From an uncultured Verrucomicrobiota bacterium (lineage in GTDB: Bacteria; Verrucomicrobiota; Verrucomicrobiia; Palsa-1439), in assembly GCA_903825695.1 (NCBI GenBank), contig CAIKBP010000006.1:1-20720 (forward strand): a DNA stretch of 20,720 nucleotides, read 5' to 3'. The notes beneath the pieces were generated by a model. That model did no database searches. It saw nothing but the letters and a program-made list of their open reading frames with translations, and was not told the origin of the DNA. How positions within the stretch are numbered: the first letter of the stretch is position 1; each line of letters begins with the position of its first letter. The position numbers and the translations under genes are program-made. Positions 13,851-20,720 of the stretch are shown piece by piece.

Positions 13851-16325
13851 AGTATGCCCTGGGCGTGATGGACGATTGCGCGACGCCGCGACTCCGAAAC
13901 CGATCAGCGCCAGTAAACTTACCACACCAGCGAGCGCGTACGCCCGTGGCGGTTCGTAGCGTAGCACGATTTCATGTGCGCCAGCTGGCGCATTCAAGCC
14001 CATCAAACCACAACTGACCCGCAGCACCTCGGCGGACCGGTTGTCAATCTCCGCGTGCCAATACGGATAATAGCTTTCCGAGATGACGACCAGACAATCA
14101 CGGGGTGCATTGAGGCGGACGCGAACTCGTTGTGCATCTTGGCGCACCATTTGCACGTCTGCGAGCGGGACTATTTCGCCATTGCGCACCGGTGCCATCG
14201 ACGCTTCGCTGTCGTGGTAAACTCTCTCGTACTTCGTCGCGGCATCTCCGTAAGCCGGGCCGCAAACGAGCGGCCAGTTGCGGGCTGCGAGCGCAATCGC
14301 CAGCTGCGCCGAGTTGCGGAAGGCGCCTTCGAACAGACAACCGCGCGCGTAACCTGTCACATAGAGATGCGCGCCATCGTTGCGGAACACGACGAAATCC
14401 TCGTTCTCGAGTGCGACGGGGAACGTCTGTTGGTAACTGGCAAGCATTTGCTTCATTTGCGACGATTGCGTGTCGGGGTCGGTCTTGTCGAAGACGACAT
14501 AGCGCACGCCCATCAGGTTCAGAAATGCGCGGTGGTTGTCCAATGACGAAAACGCCCGCTGGTTGAGCAGCCCGGTGCCGAGCGGGCACATCCAGTTGTA
14601 GAATGCCTCGTACACCTGCGGTTTGCCGCCGTACATCGGGCCGAGTAGATGGAAATAGCGCCCCGACACCGAATACGTCTTCACCCAGTCGGGATCCTTG
14701 CGGAATGATGAATACGTTGCTTCTAAGTTATGCAACGTGCGGGCGGGCACACCGTTGTCCTTCATCGCCTTCTGATACGGCCAGTAATCGAGGAACATGA
14801 GAACAGCAACAAGTGCGACGATCTTTGGGACATGCACGCGCCACTTCACCACCGCCAGCACGTCCGTCACAAAAAACCCGGCCAGTAAGGCTCCGAGAAA
14901 TGAAAACGGCTGGCTGTAGAAAACCCCGGGAGCGCGGATTTCCTTGAAGGCGGGGAAATGCGCCAGCATGCCAAACAGCGGCACGAACAGGAACACGATC
15001 AGCGCCACGACTGCAATGGCCCACTTGCGCGGCGTCGTCAGCTTGCGCTGCATGAAGAATATGAGGCCGGCCACGCCGAGCGCCAGCGTCATTAACACTG
15101 TCAGGCGCGTAAACGCCGGCACGCCGTCCAGCGCCATCAGCGTGGTGAATGTCCGCAAACTGGCACCGGCGACACTGCTCACGCCGGTCCCCAGCGCGAC
15201 ACTAACCATCGCCACACCGATGCAAAACCAGAACAATCGCCGGTTGGTGCGCGCGCGATTGAACAAGGCGGCCCATCCAATCAACACGAGCAACACCAAC
15301 CCCGCGTACTTCTCTGGCGAATCCATCCGCAGCGACACGACACGATCGACCTGCGTTTGCAACTCCACAACGTCCTGCTGGGAAACGGGGTGGTAACCGC
15401 CCGACTGCACCTTACGGATGACGCTTTCAACAGCCTGTTGCGTGGCCACGCCACCGCGATCAACCAGCGCCAGTACGCTCTTGAACCCGTAAGTACGCTG
15501 CCAAGCTTTAAGGGGATCACCCTCGAAGAGCTTCACGTACTTGGACTCGGTAAACCCAGGTACGAGGAATGCCGCACCCAACCCAAGGAACACCGCGCCC
15601 AGCACGAGACATGTCCGCACGGTTCTGGTCGAATGCGACCGCTCTTCGGGGAGCGACAGCCAGTAGAGTAGATAACCGAACAAAAAAACACCCTGTACAA
15701 AGAGCTGTTTGTAATCCGTCCACATCGCGAACACGGATGCCAGCGCGCACCAGAACACATCGCCAAACCGTCCTGACCGCAGTGCCCGTGCAAACAGCCA
15801 CCACAGCAGCGGTATGAACGGCATAAACAGGCTGATGGTTATGTGCTCTTGGGTTGCAGCGCGGGTGAGTTGTTCCGGGCACAACATATAGGCCAACCCC
15901 GCCAGAACTGCGGCCCATTCGTTTCGAAGAAAATGCCGCGCGCAAAAGTACATCGTCACAGCGCTGGCGAAGATCGCGCATAACGCCACCAGTTTACCTG
16001 CCGCATCGAGGCTGGCGAACGTGGAGAAGAGCAACCATGGCAGCAGATAGAAACCACGGGAGTAATTGAGGGCGTAGCTCGACCCGCTCATGAAATTGGG
16101 AGTCCACCATGGGATGGCGCCGTGGGCGGTCAACTCCCGTTTGACATCCCAGACGCGCGAGGCGGATGCGGCCAGTTCCTTGTCACTCCAAGCCAGTGGC
16201 AGCCAGTGCCAACCCAGCCATGTGCAGTACACCAGCGCGGCGACCAGAATAAACCACAGACCAAACCTTTGTTTTATGTCAGCGGTCGACAGTGGTTCAG
16301 ATTCCGAAGTTGTTCGCTTTTTCAT
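13845..16325 (-). CDS. YfhO-family polytopic membrane protein
   Basis: An 826-residue membrane protein. A cytoplasmic N-terminus of about 22 residues precedes roughly a dozen hydrophobic segments over residues 23-510. An early extracytoplasmic loop (WDVKRELTAHGAIPWWTPNFMSG) carries charged residues where GT-C enzymes have catalytic acids. A soluble beta-rich domain of about 270 residues follows, with ISESYYPYWHAEIDN and APAGAHEIVLRYEPP before a last C-terminal helix. That C-terminal pattern is typical of YfhO proteins; in Bacillus YfhO takes part in glycosylation of teichoic acid. Here a role in transferring lipid-linked sugar to an envelope polymer is inferred. Its start overlaps the FkbM gene stop (ATGA), so the proteins are probably made together. 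Confidence 0.85.
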   Translation of the reverse strand: MKKRTTSESEPLSTADIKQRFGLWFILVAALVYCTWLGWHWLPLAWSDKELAASASRVWDVKRELTAHGAIPWWTPNFMSGSSYALNYSRGFYLLPWLLFSTFASLDAAGKLVALCAIFASAVTMYFCARHFLRNEWAAVLAGLAYMLCPEQLTRAATQEHITISLFMPFIPLLWWLFARALRSGRFGDVFWCALASVFAMWTDYKQLFVQGVFLFGYLLYWLSLPEERSHSTRTVRTCLVLGAVFLGLGAAFLVPGFTESKYVKLFEGDPLKAWQRTYGFKSVLALVDRGGVATQQAVESVIRKVQSGGYHPVSQQDVVELQTQVDRVVSLRMDSPEKYAGLVLLVLIGWAALFNRARTNRRLFWFCIGVAMVSVALGTGVSSVAGASLRTFTTLMALDGVPAFTRLTVLMTLALGVAGLIFFMQRKLTTPRKWAIAVVALIVFLFVPLFGMLAHFPAFKEIRAPGVFYSQPFSFLGALLAGFFVTDVLAVVKWRVHVPKIVALVAVLMFLDYWPYQKAMKDNGVPARTLHNLEATYSSFRKDPDWVKTYSVSGRYFHLLGPMYGGKPQVYEAFYNWMCPLGTGLLNQRAFSSLDNHRAFLNLMGVRYVVFDKTDPDTQSSQMKQMLASYQQTFPVALENEDFVVFRNDGAHLYVTGYARGCLFEGAFRNSAQLAIALAARNWPLVCGPAYGDAATKYERVYHDSEASMAPVRNGEIVPLADVQMVRQDAQRVRVRLNAPRDCLVVISESYYPYWHAEIDNRSAEVLRVSCGLMGLNAPAGAHEIVLRYEPPRAYALAGVVSLLALIGFGVAASRNRPSRPGHTS

Positions 16326-17188
16326 CGAAAGAAATGCCAGTTTGCCAAGTCAATGGGTTTGCCGAATGGAATCGCGTACAATCCTTGAATGCGACAAGCC
16401 GTATAGCCGCGGCGCTGCATTGCACGGAGAACCTCCTCCGCTTGCTCTGGCATGGCCTTGTCGCACGCCAGTTCCACAATTACGTGTGCAGGCGCAAATT
16501 CCCCCCAAAACTCGCTGTCGGCAACCAGTAACTTGTGCTCGAAGCCTTCCACGTCCAGCTTGATCAGATCGACTTCCACCAAGTGTTGCTGCCGACACAA
16601 TTCCGTCAGGGTACAAGTTTGAATCGGAACACAGTTTCCCGTTGCCTGTTGCTCGGTGCACAAGCGGCCCGCGCCGTCGTTCTCACTTCCCGAACAAAAC
16701 CACATCTGCCCGGCGCGGTCCGCAACCGCGGCATGGACGGCAACGACACCGGGGTAAGCGACGCTGTGCGCGCGCAGTTGGGCGAAGTTGGCCGGATCCG
16801 CTTCCACGGCAATGACGCGTGCATTGGGATTCGTGTCTGCAGCCACCAAGGCAAACGTACCGATGTGACTGCCAATGTCGAGTATGACCCTGGCATCGCG
16901 CGCCAGTCTCCGCCACAACCGTAGTGTCACAGACTCGTAATGATCGTCGAAGCAGTATAAATCGTTGGCCACGAAGCTGGCCAAATCGAGCCGCATCGGA
17001 ATCCGTCCACCGAAACTGATGGCTACGCGAAGAGGCTGCTTCTCCGGTCGAAGCACGGACCGAGTGATGAGTTTGCCCGCGTCGTAACTGAGTTTGCAGC
17101 GCGGAAGAAAACGCCAGACGGCTCGCATTGCGCGTTTGGCCGGCGGGACGCGTCGCGACTGGATATCAGGCTGGGCTAGTTGGCTCAT
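16322..17188 (-). CDS. FkbM-family SAM-dependent methyltransferase
   Basis: A 288-residue protein with a basic N-terminal tail and a class I methyltransferase fold from about residue 85. The SAM-binding loop is ILDIGSHIGTFAL (102-114), VIAVEADPANF holds the ribose-binding acid, and DLIKLDVEGFEHKLL is the FkbM diagnostic block. The C-terminal VIVELACDKA and RRGYTACRI complete the domain. FkbM proteins put O-methyl groups on polyketides or on sugars of glycans. Between a GT9 gene and a YfhO gene, sugar O-methylation is most likely, an inference from context. The start at 17188 lies inside the GT9 gene (23-bp overlap) without a strong ribosome site, suggesting coupled translation. The stop overlaps the next start by 4 nt. 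Confidence 0.9.
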   Translation of the reverse strand: MSQLAQPDIQSRRVPPAKRAMRAVWRFLPRCKLSYDAGKLITRSVLRPEKQPLRVAISFGGRIPMRLDLASFVANDLYCFDDHYESVTLRLWRRLARDARVILDIGSHIGTFALVAADTNPNARVIAVEADPANFAQLRAHSVAYPGVVAVHAAVADRAGQMWFCSGSENDGAGRLCTEQQATGNCVPIQTCTLTELCRQQHLVEVDLIKLDVEGFEHKLLVADSEFWGEFAPAHVIVELACDKAMPEQAEEVLRAMQRRGYTACRIQGLYAIPFGKPIDLANWHFFR

Positions 17189-18284
17189 GGGGCTTAGAGA
17201 GAACAGTGTGAATCGCGGTCAGTACCTGTTCAACCGTGATCTGCCGCATGCAGGCGTAATCCAGGTTCGCCACACAACGCAGGGGGCGGCTGGAGTAGTA
17301 GAAACAGGGGATGCACGGCAGATCGCCATGCGCGACCACGTACCGGCTTGTCCGCGGATGCAGGCGGCGCCAGTTGGTCGGCCCATACAACGCTACGATG
17401 GGTACGCCCATGGCCGCACTCAGGTGCGTAAAGCCGGAGTCGTTGCCGATAAACACACGACTGCGCTTGACCAATGCCAGTGCCTGGCGAAGATTGGATT
17501 CCCGCACCAAAGTAACGCGTCCGTCTACGCGTTCCGTGATATACCGGTTAACCTCTTCATCTGATGGACCGGAGAAGATCAGGAATCGCGCGTTGGCATA
17601 CTGCTCACCGAGGCGGCGGATTAATTGCACAAAGTCGTCTTTCCCCCAGCATTTGCGGTGCATGTTCTTAAACGTGCTGCTGAAGGTATGAAAACCAAAG
17701 AGGATCGTCTCACGATTGATACCGTGCTGGGACAAAAAGCTTTCACCATACTGTTCATCTTCTGCGGTGAGCACCAGTTTCAACTCGGGATGCGGCACAT
17801 CGGGAACGGAAATCTTGAGTTGCTCGCAGATCGCGCGCACCAAGCGAAGGTTTTCCTCAACATTGTGCCGATGGCCATCTTCAGTAACGACGATGTTGTT
17901 TAGGAACCACAGGTTCTGTCCGCTCTGGTGTTGATAGCGATGCGCCGCGCGCCAGCGGTGGCCGACCAGCCAGTTGACGACGTTGTACTCCAGCCGATTC
18001 GACGGAAACGGCATGATACTGATGTCGAACCCTTCACGGCGCAAGTCCCAGACGTAGCGCAGTCCCTGCCATTTCGTGGCCCGAAAAAAATCGAAGCAGC
18101 GCACTTCGTCCACGTCTGGATTGGTCTCCAGAATATCCGCCGTGCCGCGAAACATCGTGACCACCGTGATCCACGCCGCCGGCAATGCGCGACGCAGCAA
18201 CGCGAGCGCCGGCGTGAACAGAATCGCGTCCCCGATCCCCGGTAGACAAAATACTACAATTTTCTTCGGCAACCGTTGTTGCAT
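17166..18284 (-). CDS. glycosyltransferase family 9 (heptosyltransferase-like)
   Basis: A 372-residue GT-B protein of the GT9 family, whose known members add ADP-heptose to lipopolysaccharide core. The N-terminal domain begins KIVVFCLPGIGDAILFTPALALLR, the GT9 acceptor-side motif. The C-terminal domain has LFGFHTFSS, FLIFSGPSDEE, and the donor-site block FIGNDSGFTHLSAAMGVPIVALYGPT. The C-terminal tail contains a cysteine-rich segment (CIPCFYYSSRPLRC...CMRQI) common in this family. Donor and acceptor are unknown. The frame is open to a TTG at 18344. I chose the ATG at 18284, which puts the first strand at residue 7. A TTG near 18296, about 8 nt after AGGG, is an alternative. It leads the overlapping GT9-FkbM-YfhO chain and is divergent from pepA. 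Confidence 0.9.
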   Translation of the reverse strand: MQQRLPKKIVVFCLPGIGDAILFTPALALLRRALPAAWITVVTMFRGTADILETNPDVDEVRCFDFFRATKWQGLRYVWDLRREGFDISIMPFPSNRLEYNVVNWLVGHRWRAAHRYQHQSGQNLWFLNNIVVTEDGHRHNVEENLRLVRAICEQLKISVPDVPHPELKLVLTAEDEQYGESFLSQHGINRETILFGFHTFSSTFKNMHRKCWGKDDFVQLIRRLGEQYANARFLIFSGPSDEEVNRYITERVDGRVTLVRESNLRQALALVKRSRVFIGNDSGFTHLSAAMGVPIVALYGPTNWRRLHPRTSRYVVAHGDLPCIPCFYYSSRPLRCVANLDYACMRQITVEQVLTAIHTVLSKPHEPTSPA

Positions 18285-18435
18285 CTGGTGCAAATCCAAA
18301 TCCCTGCTATTCCATTGAACCCGCCAAAAGTCCGGAACCGACAACTAGCACGTGCAACGCCACAGGTGCAAGCGCTGGTTATGGTACGGTTCCCAGCTCA
18401 AGCCACATACAAGCAGCACGATCAGCCGGTCTGAA

Positions 18436-18465
18436 TTGACGCCCATCATCTTCTGTGACTATAAT
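18436..18465 (+). promoter_or_regulatory. sigma70 promoter of pepA-purC
   Basis: TTGACG (18436-18441; five of six) and a perfect TATAAT (18460-18465) are 18 nt apart. The predicted +1 is near 18472, only about 3 nt before the pepA ATG at 18475. No Shine-Dalgarno can fit between them, so the mRNA is predicted to be leaderless or nearly so. Confidence 0.62.
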
Positions 18466-18474
18466 CACTTATCC

Positions 18475-19974
18475 ATGAAGATTAATACCACTACGGCGTC
18501 TGCCCTTGCTCAACCAACGCTCGCCGTTGTCCTGCTAGCCTTCGAAAAAGAACAGGTCAGTGGCCCATCAGGTCTACAAGGCATGCTGCGCCGCGTTACG
18601 GACAAGGAGTTCAAAGGCGCAAATAAACAACTTCTCCTGCTTCACACTGCCGGAAAACTCGCTGCGCCACGCGTGCTGCTCGTCGGCCTCGGCAAGCGCC
18701 AGAAGTTCAACGCGGAGATCTTGCGGCGCGCCATGGGTCTGGCCACCAGAAAGCTGCGTCGCGCCGGTCTCGACCACGCTGCCGTCCAGATCCGTGCCGA
18801 TCTCGATGGTTGTCCCACGCCCGATGCTGTTCGCATTCTCGTGGAGGCCGCCCTGCTTGCCAGCTACGAATTCGCCAGGTTTAAGGTGCCTGATGACAAC
18901 GCCACGGAACTCAAATCGCTGACACTCTGCGTTCCTGCGGGCACCGATCTTCGCGCCGTCAGACAAATCGTCGCCCGCACCCAAACCATCGTCGAGGCCG
19001 CCAATTACGCCCGTGAGATCGGCAACTTGCCCGGCAACGTGGTGTTTCCTTCGGTTCTTGCCGATTACGCCCGTCAACTTGCCAGAGAAGAAGGCCTGAA
19101 ATGCACGGTGCTGAATAAATCGGCTCTTGAAAAGCAGGGGTTTGGCGGATTGCTCGCCGTCGGCAGCGGCAGCAGCCATGAACCGCAATTGATCGTGCTG
19201 GAGTACCGAGGCAGCCCCGATCCCGGCGCACAACCTGTTGCATTGGTCGGCAAAGCGTTGACCTTCGACTCCGGTGGCATCACCCTCAAGCACGGCGATA
19301 AGATGGACGAGATGAAGTTCGACAAATGCGGTGGCTTGGCGGTGCTTGGCGCGCTTCGGGCCGCAGCCCAGCTAAAGCTCCCGCTCAACATCCTCGGCGT
19401 CATTGCCGCGGCTGAGAACCTGCCAAGTGCCACAAGCTATCGCCCCGGCGATGTTGTCACCAGTTACAAAGGCAGGGAAAAGCGCGGCGTAACCATCGAA
19501 GTGCTCAGCACAGATGCCGAAGGTCGCATCGTGCTGGGTGATGCGCTTGCCTATGCCCGCGAACGCAAGCCACAGGCGATCATCGACATTGCCACGCTCA
19601 CGGGCGCTTGTGTCATTGCGCTCGGCAGCTTTATCGCCGGTTTGCTGGGCAACAACGAACAGTTGCAGGAGCGAATCCGCGACGCCGCCGACCGCACCGG
19701 CGAACGCGTATGGCCACTGCCGTTGGCTGACGATTACCGCGACAGGATCAAGAGCGATGTGGCCGACATCAAGAACACAGCAGGCCGCGAAGGAGGCACC
19801 ATCACTGCTGCGGCTTTCCTTGAGAAGTACGTAGGTGACACACCATGGGCGCACATCGACATCGCCGGCACCGCATGGACTACTGAAGAACGCCATTACT
19901 ACGCCAAAGGCGCGACCGGTTTTGGCGTCCGTCTGATAGTGGAAACCTTGAGCAACTGGAGCACGCTAAAATGA
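18475..19974 (+). CDS. pepA: leucyl aminopeptidase, M17 family
   Basis: A 499-residue M17 aminopeptidase that removes N-terminal residues from peptides in the cytoplasm. Family enzymes are hexamers with two metal ions per subunit. The N-terminal macro-like domain covers roughly 1-170 and the catalytic domain the rest. Metal ligands and catalytic residues align in order: K260 and D265 in VGKALTFDSGG, K272, D283 in KFDKCGG, and D347, E349, R351 in the signature LSTDAEGRIVLGDAL, where the usual first Asn is Ser. The frame is open upstream, but MKIN at 18475 matches the family N-terminus and sits 9 nt after TATAAT. No ribosome site precedes it. PurC starts 9 bp after its stop, so both are probably on one mRNA. 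Confidence 0.95.
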   Translation: MKINTTTASALAQPTLAVVLLAFEKEQVSGPSGLQGMLRRVTDKEFKGANKQLLLLHTAGKLAAPRVLLVGLGKRQKFNAEILRRAMGLATRKLRRAGLDHAAVQIRADLDGCPTPDAVRILVEAALLASYEFARFKVPDDNATELKSLTLCVPAGTDLRAVRQIVARTQTIVEAANYAREIGNLPGNVVFPSVLADYARQLAREEGLKCTVLNKSALEKQGFGGLLAVGSGSSHEPQLIVLEYRGSPDPGAQPVALVGKALTFDSGGITLKHGDKMDEMKFDKCGGLAVLGALRAAAQLKLPLNILGVIAAAENLPSATSYRPGDVVTSYKGREKRGVTIEVLSTDAEGRIVLGDALAYARERKPQAIIDIATLTGACVIALGSFIAGLLGNNEQLQERIRDAADRTGERVWPLPLADDYRDRIKSDVADIKNTAGREGGTITAAAFLEKYVGDTPWAHIDIAGTAWTTEERHYYAKGATGFGVRLIVETLSNWSTLK

Positions 19975-19983
19975 GGTGATCCC

Positions 19984-20720
19984 ATGACCGCGATCCTTAC
20001 CCAACTCGATATCCCGGGTATCAAGAAGCTCCACAGCGGTAAGGTGCGCGAAATCTTCGACCTCGGCGACGCCCTGCTTATCGTCGCCACCGACCGCATC
20101 AGCGCGTTCGACGTCATTATGTCGAACCCGATCCCAGATAAAGGCCGCATCCTGACTGCGCTCAGCACGTTCTGGTTCAACAAGACCGTGCATATCGTTC
20201 CAAACCATTTCCTGACAAGCGATTTTGGCCGCATCGCAACCACGGTTGGCGGACGGACCACATCTCCTGCCGAAATACTCGTGGCGCTGCGCGACCGCTC
20301 GATGCTAGTGCGGAAATGCCAGCCGTTGCGGGTGGAATGTGTCGTGCGTGGGTATCTGGCCGGCTCCGGTTGGAAGGAATACCAGCAGGGCGGGACTGTC
20401 TGCGGCATTCCGTTGCCCGCTGGCATGGTCGAGTCAGCCAAACTGAAGGAGCCGATTTTCACCCCGGCAACCAAAGCCGAGACAGGCCACGACGAAAATA
20501 TCTCGTTCGACCGCGCCTGCCAAATTCTGGGCAAACCGCTTGCCGAGAAAGTACGCTGCCACTCGCTGGCCCTATACAAGTATGCCCGCGACCATGCCGC
20601 CGTGCACGGGATCATCATCGCTGATACCAAGTTCGAGTTCGGCATGGACCACGACAAGTTATTGCTTATCGATGAGGTACTCACGCCCGACAGTTCCCGT
20701 TTCTGGCCCGCAACCAGCTA
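19984..20720 (+). CDS. purC: SAICAR synthase, C-terminus cut by window edge
   Basis: PurC ligates aspartate to CAIR with ATP to give SAICAR, a step of purine synthesis. The 245 visible codons show LHSGKVREIFDLGD, the ATP-binding N-terminal strand pair, then ATDRISAFDVIM, the family signature LRVECVVRGYLAGSGWKEY, PIFTPATKAETGHDENI, DTKFEFG and DEVLTPDSSRFWPA. All are intact. The length and the TPATKAE..GHDENI block fit the long, yeast Ade1-like type of about 290-300 residues rather than the 240-residue E. coli type, so about 50 residues should be missing past the edge. GAGGTG lies 5 nt before the ATG, so unlike pepA it has an ordinary ribosome site. It follows pepA by 9 bp. Confidence 0.96.
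   Translation, partial: MTAILTQLDIPGIKKLHSGKVREIFDLGDALLIVATDRISAFDVIMSNPIPDKGRILTALSTFWFNKTVHIVPNHFLTSDFGRIATTVGGRTTSPAEILVALRDRSMLVRKCQPLRVECVVRGYLAGSGWKEYQQGGTVCGIPLPAGMVESAKLKEPIFTPATKAETGHDENISFDRACQILGKPLAEKVRCHSLALYKYARDHAAVHGIIIADTKFEFGMDHDKLLLIDEVLTPDSSRFWPATS

Noticed and set aside
19899..20684. 261-codon open frame antisense to purC and the end of pepA
   Set aside because: It mirrors purC codons, has no ribosome site, and its translation resembles no family. The plus-strand genes explain the sequence.

Overview
The window is a chromosomal, fairly GC-rich bacterial segment, densely packed with housekeeping and envelope genes. I found no rRNA, tRNA, CRISPR array, insertion sequence or phage gene. 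The mix suggests a Gram-negative-type bacterium, possibly an uncultured lineage near the Verrucomicrobiota/PVC group. It includes a squalene-synthase-type enzyme, a stand-alone glycine-rich RRM protein, an argH/lysA cluster, DUF2079 and YfhO membrane proteins, a GT9 glycosyltransferase and dTDP-sugar genes. That placement is a low-confidence guess from gene content; no marker gene settles it.

Layout. Positions 1-2425 are on the minus strand: a cold-shock protein with its own promoter and terminator, a PEBP/YbhB-like protein, a squalene/phytoene synthase, and at the left edge a broken NrdR-type zinc-ribbon ORF that overlaps an ATP-cone ORF running out of the window. A receiver-only response regulator (2620-3042, plus) converges on the minus-strand cluster argH - metallophosphoesterase - lysA (6591-3049). 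A Gph-like HAD phosphatase (plus) is divergent from argH. It shares a strong bidirectional terminator with an RRM RNA-binding protein gene (minus). argG (minus) and a DUF2079 membrane protein (minus) follow.

From 11.1 to 18.3 kb lies an envelope-glycan region. rmlA and rmlB overlap by 4 nt. Next come a palindromic intergenic repeat and an extended-SDR sugar epimerase/dehydratase. These converge on the minus-strand chain GT9 glycosyltransferase - FkbM methyltransferase - YfhO-family membrane protein, whose genes all overlap. rmlA/rmlB would supply dTDP-4-keto-6-deoxyglucose and the SDR may modify it or another nucleotide sugar. GT9, FkbM, YfhO and DUF2079 are plausible assembly, decoration and membrane-transfer components. 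The link between the two halves is inferred from proximity. The window ends with pepA (leucyl aminopeptidase) and the start of purC, apparently co-transcribed.

The most interesting signals are: (i) the NrdR-like zinc-ribbon and ATP-cone pieces split over two ATGA-overlapping frames; (ii) TANNNT -10 boxes placed directly before the start codons of gph and pepA with no Shine-Dalgarno, pointing to leaderless mRNAs; (iii) the 69-bp imperfect palindrome after rmlB; (iv) a structured leader before the RRM gene. I saw no convincing complete new defence or mobile system.
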